A stretch of DNA of 64,000 nucleotides from a virus, in the IMG/VR virus record IMGVR_UViG_3300035113_000077, positions 34,651 through 98,650 of that record; one strand, written 5' to 3'. A program made the position numbers and the translations under genes. Below the pieces are notes generated by a model, which did no database searches, was not told where the DNA came from, and saw only the letters and a program-made list of their open reading frames with translations. Every line of letters begins with the position of its first letter. The stretch's first letter is position 1. Positions 41,498 to 49,731 of the stretch are shown here, in pieces.

Positions 41498-41506
41498 ATG
41501 CCACAA

Positions 41507-41896
41507 TTATTTCAATAGCCAGCCAGAAGATGATGCTTTGAATGACAATCCATTCTTCTCAGCAAAAGCTTTCACTGCCTTCTGCTTAGCTACAATCATT
41601 TTTGCAGGAAATTCTTTCTTGCGACCTTTTACTTTCTGAATTTCTTTGCATAGCTTATCAATTGAAACTTTCTTTCCCTTGTTCTTCAAAAGATAGCGCA
41701 GTGCAATTGACTTAGCATTCTTCTTTCCACGAACAACAACTTCACCTTTCTTCTTTTCAGACTTCGATCCTTTCTTAGATGATTTCTTCTTTTTATCATT
41801 GCTGGAGCTTGCAGCAGAAGATGCAGCACTGCTGCTCGCGGCTGAACTTGCACTTGAACTATCCTTCTTTTTCTTCTTATCTTTTTTGCTACTCAT
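41507..41896 (-). CDS. nested histone-like basic protein
   Basis: An in-frame ATG at 41896 (MSSKKDKKKKKDSSS) is preceded by GAGGAG nine bases upstream. It would give a 129-residue protein consisting of the Lys/Ser/Ala linker and the C-terminal basic domain only. Confidence 0.6.
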   Translation of the reverse strand: MSSKKDKKKKKDSSSASSAASSSAASSAASSSNDKKKKSSKKGSKSEKKKGEVVVRGKKNAKSIALRYLLKNKGKKVSIDKLCKEIQKVKGRKKEFPAKMIVAKQKAVKAFAEKNGLSFKASSSGWLLK

Positions 41897-42529
41897 TAAA
41901 TTATTCTCCTCATCTATATTTTCTAATCGTTTAAGGTCAACGATTAACCTTTTGATGTAACCAGTACTCCGTACTTTTTCTTGCCAAGCTTTAAGTCCCT
42001 CACCAATTTGTTTTTCAACAATCTTATATTTTGGAACTTGATCTAATGGAATATCTTTTAAGTCAGCAATTGCTTCACGAATACTTTGTTGAAGTTTCTT
42101 CGTTAGTTTTTCTCGCTGAGCAAAGTCTTTCAGTTTGTTTGACATTGTTTCAGCAACACTAAATCTATTGCAGAATAACCCATATCTATTCTTTGCACAA
42201 GGATCATGAATTGCTGCTACGTTTGGCCACCAAACATCAGTAACACCCTTATCAAATGCTCGTCGACTAACTTTATAAATTTTTAATAAAGTAGGATGAA
42301 GTAAAATTACTTCACTATCATAGTCGATTACATAATAAAGAGCGTTTCCATGAACTGGTGGAGCAGCAACTCCTTTTCTCTTTTTACCTCCTAAATTGAT
42401 TAGAGTCAAACTAACTAATTTATATGACAGTGGTAATTCATCGAAGTCATTGTCGTGTTCTTTACGTCTCAACCGATGAAGTGTTTTCTTTAATCGGTTA
42501 CGAAACTTCTTATCCCACGACTGTTTCAT
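41507..42529 (-). CDS. basic protein with histone-like Ser/Lys linker and winged-helix end
   Basis: A 340-residue protein. The N-terminal 210 residues are alpha/beta and unrecognised (PLSYKLVSLTLINLGGKKRKG; ALYYVIDYDSEVILLHP). A Ser/Ala/Lys-rich linker (about 212-260) follows, then a compact basic domain (IALRYLLKNKGKKVSIDKLCKEIQKVKG). The last domain resembles that of the 53218 protein (LLLKNKGKTVSISAIKHAVKK). The linker and basic end recall H1-type bacterial/phage chromatin proteins. A nested start before the linker is likely. Function unproven. Confidence 0.7.
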   Translation of the reverse strand: MKQSWDKKFRNRLKKTLHRLRRKEHDNDFDELPLSYKLVSLTLINLGGKKRKGVAAPPVHGNALYYVIDYDSEVILLHPTLLKIYKVSRRAFDKGVTDVWWPNVAAIHDPCAKNRYGLFCNRFSVAETMSNKLKDFAQREKLTKKLQQSIREAIADLKDIPLDQVPKYKIVEKQIGEGLKAWQEKVRSTGYIKRLIVDLKRLENIDEENNLMSSKKDKKKKKDSSSASSAASSSAASSAASSSNDKKKKSSKKGSKSEKKKGEVVVRGKKNAKSIALRYLLKNKGKKVSIDKLCKEIQKVKGRKKEFPAKMIVAKQKAVKAFAEKNGLSFKASSSGWLLK

Positions 42530-42688
42530 TTAGTTTTCATCAACTTTCTCTAGTATAATGTTACAATCAGGACATTTATCTTTTAGGTTGCAATCATCAT
42601 GAGCAAATGGCCCAGCCTGTGATGGTTCCCAACTATGAACAAATACTAAATGGTTAAATATACGAAATCGAATTTCAATCTCGTCCAT
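42530..42688 (-). CDS. small zinc-site protein (52 aa)
   Basis: A 52-residue protein beginning MDEIEIRFRIFNHLVFVHSW and ending with CNLKDKCPDCNIILEKVDEN, a likely zinc-ligand group. Its stop lies directly before the next ATG. No strong ribosome-binding site, but position and frame support it. Confidence 0.6.
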   Translation of the reverse strand: MDEIEIRFRIFNHLVFVHSWEPSQAGPFAHDDCNLKDKCPDCNIILEKVDEN

Positions 42689-42691
42689 TTT

Positions 42692-42976
42692 TTATGCAAC
42701 CTTCTTTGTTCCTTTTGTAGTTGTCTTCTTTGCATACTTTTTGTTTAGCCCAGTAAGAGTGCTTACCACCCAATTGATGCTTGTCTTTTTAGTATTAGCT
42801 TTTTCAACAAATACTGGTTCACTCATTAATTCCAATCGCTTAAGGGCTTTGTTGAATTTAACAAAAAGCTTTGCTACTTTCTTACCAAGCTTAACTGATT
42901 TCTTTGCTGCCTTCAACTGTTTACGAATTTCTCTCTTATCTTCCTTCTTCAATTGTTTCGCTACTTTATTTTTCAC
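42692..42976 (-). CDS. Lys-rich basic protein
   Basis: A 94-residue protein of about one quarter lysine: MKNKVAKQLKKEDKREIRKQ and AAKKSVKLGKKVAKLFVKFN in its first half. It resembles other basic chromatin-like proteins nearby (41507, 46815 region). A nucleic-acid-binding role is likely from charge. Unrecognised family. Confidence 0.65.
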   Translation of the reverse strand: MKNKVAKQLKKEDKREIRKQLKAAKKSVKLGKKVAKLFVKFNKALKRLELMSEPVFVEKANTKKTSINWVVSTLTGLNKKYAKKTTTKGTKKVA

Positions 42977-42990
42977 TTTTATTGCTCCTT

Positions 42991-43248
42991 TTAGTTTATG
43001 TTGTTATCGTTAAATAAAGACTTAATTGCCATAACTATTTCTTTGACTCTTTCAGGTGGCCCACTTGTAAACAATTCAAAGTTAACAACTTTCTCTTTTC
43101 CTTCTTCCAAAGTAGTTATGCAAATAAGTCTCCCTCTAAGTTCCTTCGAAGCTTTCATCATAGATCGTGTTGAGTCATGATCTAAATGCTTAGCACCAAC
43201 ATCTTCCAGATTATAGCTAACTTCCTGCACTTCCAAGTTTGGTCTCAT
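42991..43248 (-). CDS. hypothetical protein
   Basis: An 85-residue alpha/beta protein (VQEVSYNLEDVGAKHL, LRGRLICITTLEEGKEKVVNFELF). No family recognised. ATG 43248 overlaps the stop of the glycosyltransferase gene (ATGA). Confidence 0.7.
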   Translation of the reverse strand: MRPNLEVQEVSYNLEDVGAKHLDHDSTRSMMKASKELRGRLICITTLEEGKEKVVNFELFTSGPPERVKEIVMAIKSLFNDNNIN

Positions 43249-44180
43249 TCGATTACTCCTAAGAATCTAGATGCACGTCGGACACTTGCCATCAGTTGAG
43301 ATGCATATATTTGCGATGGCTCAATCTGAATTGGAACTGTATTGTTTGCTCCCCAAGGGAATATAAAATGCCATCCAAGACATTGGGGATAAAATAAAAT
43401 ATGCTTTGCATCTTGGCTTGCCGCAAGATGGCCCATTCCATTATCAACTGTAATAACTAATTTGGAATTTTTCATTAGAACAGCCAAGTAGTCTAATCTA
43501 ACTCCTGTCATTACTTCTTCTTCGCTTAGCTGCCAACTTTCATCTGGTTTATCATCTGGAGCACCAAGCATTCTTACTAGACCTAGCGTTCGCATAAATT
43601 GAATCAATGGAATCCAATGGCCAGGTTGAAGCATTTTGTTTGGAACGTCACCTTTTCTGCTTGCGCAGCTTGCAGAGAATGGGCTAAATAAAACAAAACG
43701 TTCATCCACTTCAACATCATCTTTCAAGTGAGCTAATGTCACCCAAGGGTCATAATAAGGCTTCCATGCTTTGAATGTTCCAATTGAGTTCGTCAGTGTT
43801 CCAACTTTTGGTGACTCAATTCCAAGTTGATCGCAGAAGCCTTCTATGATATGGCACTGATGGTCGTCAGCATACTTGCCAGCGTCACCTGCGCCAAGAA
43901 CAAATATTTTATCATAAAAAGAATCTACTAAATCAATATACCGATGATCTTTTGGTAAACTCTCTTTTGTAAATATTTGTCTATCATTATCCATACTATA
44001 AAAAATGTTTGTCCACTCAACACCTATTCCTTTATAGAGTCTTGTCACATGATCTTGCTGAGTTAGCAAATCAACTTCATCATATTCTGATCGATGAAGT
44101 CTAAACCATTCACGAATGGCAACACCAGCACATAAAGCATCTCCAATCAAATTATGAGAAATTATAAATACTCTTTTCAT
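43245..44180 (-). CDS. GT9-family (heptosyltransferase-like) glycosyltransferase
   Basis: This 311-residue protein fits glycosyltransferase family 9 (GT-B fold, ADP-heptose:LPS heptosyltransferases): IISHNLIGDALCAGVAIREW at the N-terminus, VLLTQQ-type strand, and in the C-terminal half KNSKLVITVDNGMGHLAASQDAKHILFYP, the typical donor-binding 'D-G-HLA' segment. It might add sugar to a phage component or host LPS. It overlaps the genes on both sides by four bases. A second GT9-like gene is at 57926. Confidence 0.8.
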   Translation of the reverse strand: MKRVFIISHNLIGDALCAGVAIREWFRLHRSEYDEVDLLTQQDHVTRLYKGIGVEWTNIFYSMDNDRQIFTKESLPKDHRYIDLVDSFYDKIFVLGAGDAGKYADDHQCHIIEGFCDQLGIESPKVGTLTNSIGTFKAWKPYYDPWVTLAHLKDDVEVDERFVLFSPFSASCASRKGDVPNKMLQPGHWIPLIQFMRTLGLVRMLGAPDDKPDESWQLSEEEVMTGVRLDYLAVLMKNSKLVITVDNGMGHLAASQDAKHILFYPQCLGWHFIFPWGANNTVPIQIEPSQIYASQLMASVRRASRFLGVIE

Positions 44181-45043
44181 TTCCTTCTGCTCCTACGTTT
44201 TGTTTTAATGAGTCGTCTTGATAGCTTTGGATTGCGTTGACAATAGTTAATCAAGTTTTGAAGCATTTGAAAAATAGAATCACGATCTTTCTTCAGATCA
44301 ACAATCCATTTTCCTTTTTCTTCTTCGTTTGGCTTGTGTGCACATATTCTAGCAAGTAAATCTATCTCTGATAGTACAATTGGAAAGAATCCATCCTTTT
44401 TAAGAGTGGCTAACATTTGTTGAGCATATTCCTTAGAGTACATAATAGTACGAAAGTCAATAGATGCTGAGCGTGGCTTTTCACTCAAATCCCCCACTTT
44501 AAATTGTACAGAATCTCCCCGGGCATTTCTTGGTTGCAGAGCTTCTTCCAGAAAGCCAATCACTATTTTGAATTTTGATTCCAGCCTTAGTGATCGCTTC
44601 TCCAGTCTTGTTTGTATCTTTTTAAGTTTAGCATAAACACTAGCTAAAGTCTTTGTTCGAATGATTCCAACTAGAGCTTGTTCAAATTTTTCAATCAGCC
44701 TCCTAAGAATGTCTTCACGTTTACTAAGGTTGTTTGCATTAATTGACATTATTCGAAGGTCTTCAATTGAGTCAAGAATTTTAGCCTTTTTTGTTATTTG
44801 AAGTTTAAGATTTTTTCTCTCGTCATCCTTGATATAGTCTAGAGCAGCATCGTACCAATGAACTGCCGCAATCAACTGGTTCACTCTAGCTTCAGGAATA
44901 GCTGATAGTAAAAGTTTGTATATAGCTTTCAACTGTTTTCGATCTGGTCTTGGTTTACGTTTTCTTTTGCTACCTACAAACTGATTTAATTGAGTTGGCT
45001 TTGGTTTTCTCTTTCGTTTTGACTTTTCAGTCTTTTTTGTCAT
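44177..45043 (-). CDS. large basic helical protein
   Basis: A 288-residue protein, basic at both ends (KRKRKPKPTQLNQFVGSKRK; RRLIKTKRRSRRK) and helical in the middle. No family is recognised. It could coat DNA or RNA, as charge suggests. The chosen ATG 45043 follows GAGG by ten bases; an upstream in-frame TTG exists inside the previous gene. Confidence 0.7.
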   Translation of the reverse strand: MTKKTEKSKRKRKPKPTQLNQFVGSKRKRKPRPDRKQLKAIYKLLLSAIPEARVNQLIAAVHWYDAALDYIKDDERKNLKLQITKKAKILDSIEDLRIMSINANNLSKREDILRRLIEKFEQALVGIIRTKTLASVYAKLKKIQTRLEKRSLRLESKFKIVIGFLEEALQPRNARGDSVQFKVGDLSEKPRSASIDFRTIMYSKEYAQQMLATLKKDGFFPIVLSEIDLLARICAHKPNEEEKGKWIVDLKKDRDSIFQMLQNLINYCQRNPKLSRRLIKTKRRSRRK

Positions 45044-45060
45044 TGAAGTAGCGACCTCGC

Positions 45061-45243
45061 TCAAAATTCCCAATACTTTATAAAAACTATTAACTTATCT
45101 GTTAGTTTTTCACACCCTTCTTTGGTTGTGCTATTAACAACAATAGCAGCATAAGTGCTACTCACAGGCAAGTCTTTGTTATAGATAGTTGAAAAATATG
45201 TTCCATCAGATCTTGGCACATTTACACATCCCAATTCAAACAT
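45061..45243 (-). CDS. hypothetical protein (60 aa)
   Basis: A 60-residue protein beginning MFELGCVNVPRSDGTYFSTI, with a beta-rich start and helical end (LTDKLIVFIKYWEF). Unrecognised. It lies between DNA ligase and the basic protein gene. Confidence 0.6.
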   Translation of the reverse strand: MFELGCVNVPRSDGTYFSTIYNKDLPVSSTYAAIVVNSTTKEGCEKLTDKLIVFIKYWEF

Positions 45244-45245
45244 TT

Positions 45246-46547
45246 TTATCTCTCCATTTTGTCTTCTCTTATCTTCAAAAAGACCCCATTACGAACTGCC
45301 GGAAGTTTATCGCCTTTGTGCAGTCGAAGCGAATCAGTCAAACCATAGTGCTCAATTTCAACTACTAATCGCTTCAGTTCTTTTTCTGGCATCTCCCAAA
45401 ATTCAGTTCTATTTTCATCGCTTAACCCCTGACCCACTTCAGAGCGAAATTTCTTTCCATCAATTCTTCCTTCGACGATCAAAGCTCCTAGCTTACCTTT
45501 GTTTTTATGTTTGCCTTCGACTCTTCCAATCACTTTGCAATCAACATTGTCTTTGAATTTGTACTTAAGCCAGTTGCTGCTTCGTTTGAAGTCATAAGTT
45601 CCTTCAATTGGCTTTATAATTATTCCTTCTCCACCTTTCTCAATATACCTTTTGGCAATTTTCTTTATTTCTTTTACCGAGAATGTTCCAACTTCTGCCT
45701 TTGAAATTGAAACGTGTGGAGTTCCCAGAACTGCATGCTTCAAACACGATCTACGTTCCTCCCAAGGTTGTTTGCACTTTCTCTTTTCCCAATCTGTTAA
45801 GTTAAGAATATCAAATGCAACAAAATGCAATCCTTTTACTTTTTTGTTCTTGCTATGAGCACCAGAAACACTTGATCCCCATGACTTGTCTTCGCCTCTT
45901 AATTCTCCATCAACTATCCAACCAGTTCCATGTAGCCTTTTTAACTCTTCAAAAATTATCTCTGTGTTATAGATTGGTCTACCATTTCTAGAAACTGATG
46001 TTGGTTCGCCTTTCTTTGGGAAGATCAAATGACATCTAAGACCATCTAGCTTTTCCTCTATGGCAATTTCTTCTTCAATTTCTTCTTCACCCCATGTCTC
46101 AGCTAGCATAGGATAACACTTGGGAACAAATTCACCAAGATGTTTCTCGAATGACTTCAGTTGCATTCCAATTTTTATATCACGATTAAGAATTTGAATA
46201 AACCAATCAACAATATTGCAGGGTATATGCCCAACCATTGCTTCTACGTAGTCTCGTGCTTTGTCTCCAGTTATTTCTCTATTGCGAAGTTTATCCAACA
46301 TTTCTTTCCAACGAGACCAATGTTTGTCGTGAGGAGTATGACTTGGACGATATGCACCTTCTCCATCTTTCCACCTCACCCAGTAGTTCCAATACGGGTG
46401 GAAAGTGTACGTTAGCATTTCAGTTAGAAGAGCTTTTGTCTTTTCATCTTTAATCAACCTCTTCATTATTTTGTCTTTCTCTAATCTGCTATTTGTTTCT
46501 TTAATTAGAGTAAACGCATTCAAGATTAGTTCAAGTCGTGATCTCAT
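45246..46547 (-). CDS. ATP-dependent DNA ligase
   Basis: This 433-residue enzyme seals nicks. The nucleotidyltransferase motif I is EEKLDGLRCHL near residue 165, with the Lys that takes AMP. Motif III (GWIVDGELRG), motif IIIa (FVAFDIL), motif IV (EGIIIKP) and motif V (WLKYKFK) follow in order. A C-terminal OB domain (VIGRVEGKHKNKGKLGALIVEG) is present. The N-terminal helical part is like T4/T7-type DNA-binding domains. ATG 46547 overlaps the preceding small gene (ATGA). Confidence 0.92.
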   Translation of the reverse strand: MRSRLELILNAFTLIKETNSRLEKDKIMKRLIKDEKTKALLTEMLTYTFHPYWNYWVRWKDGEGAYRPSHTPHDKHWSRWKEMLDKLRNREITGDKARDYVEAMVGHIPCNIVDWFIQILNRDIKIGMQLKSFEKHLGEFVPKCYPMLAETWGEEEIEEEIAIEEKLDGLRCHLIFPKKGEPTSVSRNGRPIYNTEIIFEELKRLHGTGWIVDGELRGEDKSWGSSVSGAHSKNKKVKGLHFVAFDILNLTDWEKRKCKQPWEERRSCLKHAVLGTPHVSISKAEVGTFSVKEIKKIAKRYIEKGGEGIIIKPIEGTYDFKRSSNWLKYKFKDNVDCKVIGRVEGKHKNKGKLGALIVEGRIDGKKFRSEVGQGLSDENRTEFWEMPEKELKRLVVEIEHYGLTDSLRLHKGDKLPAVRNGVFLKIREDKMER

Positions 46548-46768
46548 TTTGACTTCCTTAATTCTTCAATTAAAGCATCTTTAACACTTTCAAACGTTGA
46601 TCCAGTTGCAAGTAAAACATTATTAAATCTTAAGCGCCACCTGCTCATTTTGCCTACAGCTCCTTTATTAGTTTTATAAGCAGCATAAATGTTAAACTTT
46701 AGTGTTGGCTTTTGTCTAGAAAGTCTATTTGGACGAGATTCACCAATTCCTTTCCCTTCATAATACAT
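46544..46768 (-). CDS. small basic protein
   Basis: A 74-residue basic protein (MYYEGKGIGESRPN start, FNIYAAYKTNKGAV). Unrecognised. ATG 46768 follows AGGA by seven bases; a 13-codon upstream extension is less likely. It overlaps ligase by four bases. Confidence 0.65.
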   Translation of the reverse strand: MYYEGKGIGESRPNRLSRQKPTLKFNIYAAYKTNKGAVGKMSRWRLRFNNVLLATGSTFESVKDALIEELRKSK

Positions 46769-46814
46769 CTTTAAGTCCTTTCTGCGTTGTCTGTATGCGC
46801 AGCCCACACTAGAG

Positions 46815-47012
46815 TTATTTCTTTTCGTGGAAAGTTACTTGGATTTCGATGCTCTTCACTCGATCAGGTTTCACTCCAGCTTTCTCCATTGCTTTGTGCA
46901 TCAGATACACTGAAGTTAGCAAAACACTCTTGTCATCTTTGTCTGCATTTGCACGAAGTGAATGTTTCTTTTCATCAAAATCAGTCATTGTTTGTTTGAT
47001 TACTTTAGCCAT
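46815..47012 (-). CDS. small hypothetical protein
   Basis: A 65-residue protein with helices (LLTSVYLMHKAMEKAGVKPDRV) and a beta end (SIEIQVTFHEKK). Unrecognised. AAGGAG lies eight bases before ATG 47012. Confidence 0.68.
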   Translation of the reverse strand: MAKVIKQTMTDFDEKKHSLRANADKDDKSVLLTSVYLMHKAMEKAGVKPDRVKSIEIQVTFHEKK

Positions 47013-47022
47013 TGTTTCTCCT

Positions 47023-47334
47023 TTATGTTTCCAACTGAGTTAAGAAATTATCAAATTCAGGAAAGTCTGCACGATGCTTCAATCGAAATTTAATTCTCTT
47101 CTTCAGCCACAATGGCAATGAAGAGAATGATCGAAGCGATTCGAATGTCTTCATTTCACCATTAACTTCCTCTTGTGATTTAGAGAAAATCAATTGTTCG
47201 ATTAAATTTTTAGGAACATCGAGTAGTTCGAATAAACCAACTCTTGTTCCTTCAATTTTTATTCCAAGTACTTGTTTTGTTAATGGCCCACTACGTTCTG
47301 CCCAAGTTTCTTTTTCTAGAAAATTAATATTCAT
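47023..47334 (-). CDS. hypothetical protein
   Basis: A 103-residue protein, alpha/beta at the N-terminus (VLGIKIEGTRVGLFELLDVPKN) and basic/helical later (LWLKKRIKFRLKHR). Unrecognised. AAGGAG lies five to six bases before ATG 47334. Confidence 0.68.
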   Translation of the reverse strand: MNINFLEKETWAERSGPLTKQVLGIKIEGTRVGLFELLDVPKNLIEQLIFSKSQEEVNGEMKTFESLRSFSSLPLWLKKRIKFRLKHRADFPEFDNFLTQLET

Positions 47335-47343
47335 TTTTCTCCT

Positions 47344-48042
47344 TTATTTAGATAGTTTTTTCCAATGCTTCACAACATTTGGGTGAGCGGCTTCTTTGTC
47401 GGCCAGTTGCTTCTCGGCCTGTTCCTTCAGCCATGGCTTCCATTCCTCCATCGCTTCTGCCAACTTACCCGGTAGATCGTATTGCGGGTAAAGAGCATCT
47501 TCCGCTTTGATTAGGATGAATGGGCCTTTTATGCCGCGAGTTCTGCGGATGAAATCGAGATCGGCGCATGAGGCTTGGATTACGGTCACGCCTAATTGGT
47601 GCGAGACGTAATTGAATGCTGCCGCTGCCGCAAGGCTGAGAGCATAGACGCAGGTTCCATAATCGTGCTGCCGGTCAACAAGCGAGGCGATGTATTCCGT
47701 TAACTGTGCCTGAGTATAGGGCCACGGCTCTTTCGTCTCTCGCATCTCCGCTTCCGTTTGCGCGGCTTCCTTCATAGAAGCAGATATCTTGCGCTGGTAC
47801 TCTTCGGCCTCTTTCTGTCGCGCCTCTTTGTATTCCGGAGAATTGCGGTAGGCTTCGGCAGCGGTTTCAAAATCGACAGACCATTTCTTCTCAAGTTGCT
47901 CTGGCGAATCTCCGGGCTGCGCTATTACTTCTGTGCCATTGAACTCAAAGCGGACTGAATCCCGCTCTGCATTGGCGCGGTCAACTGCTTCTTTGCAAGC
48001 AGCCGAAATGTGCATTCCTACGAAATTTTCTAGTGTAATCAT
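47344..48042 (-). CDS. hypothetical protein, G+C-rich island
   Basis: A 232-residue protein of unusual G+C-rich base composition (about half in the sampled part against about one third around). It is helical and Glu/Ala-rich (DFETAAEAYRNSPEYKEARQ; YALSLAAAAAFNYVSHQLGV). No family is recognised. GGAG lies seven bases before ATG 48042, and an earlier in-frame start lacks it. Codon use and composition point to recent acquisition from another genome. Confidence 0.72.
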   Translation of the reverse strand: MITLENFVGMHISAACKEAVDRANAERDSVRFEFNGTEVIAQPGDSPEQLEKKWSVDFETAAEAYRNSPEYKEARQKEAEEYQRKISASMKEAAQTEAEMRETKEPWPYTQAQLTEYIASLVDRQHDYGTCVYALSLAAAAAFNYVSHQLGVTVIQASCADLDFIRRTRGIKGPFILIKAEDALYPQYDLPGKLAEAMEEWKPWLKEQAEKQLADKEAAHPNVVKHWKKLSK

Positions 48043-48302
48043 TTTAATCTCCACTTTGCCGATTCAAATCCATTCATACTCATCACCGAATTACGATGAG
48101 CAATCAAATGCTGTACAACTGAAGTTGCTTCAGCATATGTTTTTACTATTCGATAGTAACCATCTTTGTCTTCAATTCTTATTCCACCAACAATCTTAGT
48201 TACTATTGGTTGACGATTACTCTTTGTGGCTGCCAACTTTTGAGAGCCAGCAGCCACAGCAGAGTTATTAGTTGATTGAGTCGCTACGAAAGGTCGAAGC
48301 AC
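48039..48302 (-). CDS. small protein with KLAA motif
   Basis: An 87-residue protein starting at GTG 48302 (GGAGG eight bases upstream), which overlaps the FtsK-like gene by 35 bases. It carries SQKLAATKS near residue 25, one of the KLAA-repeat sites. The rest (IVTKIVGGIRIEDKDGYYRI) is alpha/beta and unrecognised. The longer frame inside the FtsK gene is a shadow; start choice is by the GGAGG. Confidence 0.6.
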   Translation of the reverse strand: MLRPFVATQSTNNSAVAAGSQKLAATKSNRQPIVTKIVGGIRIEDKDGYYRIVKTYAEATSVVQHLIAHRNSVMSMNGFESAKWRLK

Positions 48303-49686
48303 TAGGGTGACCTCCACGATCACCCTTTTCTTGGTTTCCACGAGCAGTAATTGATTCAAGCAGAGTGCGAACATCTTCAATTGATGTCCACGGAGCATGC
48401 AGCCTACGAAGCTCAGGACGAGTTGCACTAGTATAGAGCATATCACCACGAGTCATCAAGTGCTGAGCACCAGTCGTTCCAAGAATCGTCGAACTATCAC
48501 GATGGCTTGGGAGCCTGAATGACAAACGAGCTGGGAAGTTGGCTTTGATTGCGCCAATTACTGTTTTAACATCTGGTCTCTGCGTTGCTGCAATCACATA
48601 GATTCCAGCTGCACGAGAGCGAGCAGTAATTACTTTCAGTTTATCTGCATTGGCTTTTGCTTCACTACGACTCTGCTCCATGCCAAGGATATCAGCCAGT
48701 TCATCAATTACAATTACTATCAAAGGTAGCCTTGCATGTTCAGGAACCTTTGCATTGTACTGATGAATGTTCTGCACATCTTGTTCGCCAAGCTTATCGT
48801 AGCGAATTTGAGTTTGCTTTACACAATAGTCAAGAGCAGCCATTGTCGAATAAACATCACTGCAATAACCACCATGAACCAATCGTGGGTCACTTATAAG
48901 GTGAGGTACATCACGGAATGCTTTGAACTCCACACCTTTTGTATCACTGATAATCAACTGCAACTCTTTTGGAGTCATTGCAAAAAGCATCGAGAGAACA
49001 ATTGCTCGAATGCCAGTTGACTTTCCAGAGCCAGTCGTTCCAGCCATAAGCAAATGTGGCTGCATGGTTAGATCATCAACGTAGGGCTTTCCAGCAACAT
49101 CCATGCCAAAGTTCAAAGGAATTGGCTTGTGCCCATCTTCAGTTTCGATCTGCATGAATTCAATGATATGCTCAAGAGTATCTTTCAGTTCGATACGTTG
49201 CTTCTTCTCGTTGGCTACAAAAACACCAACAGCAGAATCACCAGGCATCATCTTCACGAGAACTGATTCACGGCCAAGAGCTACTGCAAAGTCGCCACCA
49301 AGTTGTTCAAGTTGCTTCACTTTGGTGCGACGACCTGGCTTAAAGCGATAGGTGGTTACGTAAGGCCCAACAGTTACTGGCCCAACAAAATCCATCGAAC
49401 GCCCAAGAGCAAGAGTCTTATCCAGAACAGTTTCGATTACTTGCTTTTGTTCTGGAGAACATTTTGTCATTGGATTCTTTGCTTCAGCTTTCTTCTTCTC
49501 TACTTTCGGATCTTCCATGACAAACTTTTTTCTCGGTGAAGCCGCCAACTTCACACGTTCCTGGTGTGGCTCAGTGCGATAGTCACCTTTCTTTGAGCCT
49601 TTGGTAAATTTGCATTTCTTGTTTGTCCACGCACCACACTTTGGGCAAATAACATCTTTCCAAGTTTGCTTACTATGCTTTGACAT
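48268..49686 (-). CDS. FtsK/SpoIIIE-like DNA translocase
   Basis: This 472-residue protein has an N-terminal zinc-ribbon (CPKCGAWTNKKC), then an FtsK-type core: KPIPLNFGMDVAGKPYVDDL, Walker A AGTTGSGKST near residue 218, LIISDTKGVEFKAF, Walker B IVIVIDELADIL near 327, then ITARSRAAGIYVIAATQRPD and FPARLSFRLPSHRDSSTIL. Soluble; the DNA-reading gamma domain and membrane segments are absent. It would pump DNA; in a phage this could serve plasmid-like segregation or DNA transfer. It includes a VKLAAS repeat. ATG 49686 follows GAGGAG. Confidence 0.85.
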   Translation of the reverse strand: MSKHSKQTWKDVICPKCGAWTNKKCKFTKGSKKGDYRTEPHQERVKLAASPRKKFVMEDPKVEKKKAEAKNPMTKCSPEQKQVIETVLDKTLALGRSMDFVGPVTVGPYVTTYRFKPGRRTKVKQLEQLGGDFAVALGRESVLVKMMPGDSAVGVFVANEKKQRIELKDTLEHIIEFMQIETEDGHKPIPLNFGMDVAGKPYVDDLTMQPHLLMAGTTGSGKSTGIRAIVLSMLFAMTPKELQLIISDTKGVEFKAFRDVPHLISDPRLVHGGYCSDVYSTMAALDYCVKQTQIRYDKLGEQDVQNIHQYNAKVPEHARLPLIVIVIDELADILGMEQSRSEAKANADKLKVITARSRAAGIYVIAATQRPDVKTVIGAIKANFPARLSFRLPSHRDSSTILGTTGAQHLMTRGDMLYTSATRPELRRLHAPWTSIEDVRTLLESITARGNQEKGDRGGHPSASTFRSDSIN

Positions 49687-49695
49687 TTTGTTTCT

Positions 49696-49709
49696 CCTCA
49701 AGATTAGTT
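49696..49709 (-). repeat. leader element ACTAATCTTGAGG, one of three copies
   Basis: The same AACTAATCTTGAGG leader lies just before starts at 49686, 51060 and 53673 (sites 49696, 51070, 53682), with a looser copy at 52796. It includes the Shine-Dalgarno site, and the upstream AACTAATC part is not needed for that. Confidence 0.6.
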
Positions 49710-49731
49710 TTTGGTTTTTTGTTTAACAGCT

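Noticed and set aside
47758-48199. Plus-strand frames in the G+C-rich gene
   Set aside because: They are shadows of 47344-48042 and of 48039-48302, and lack start signals.
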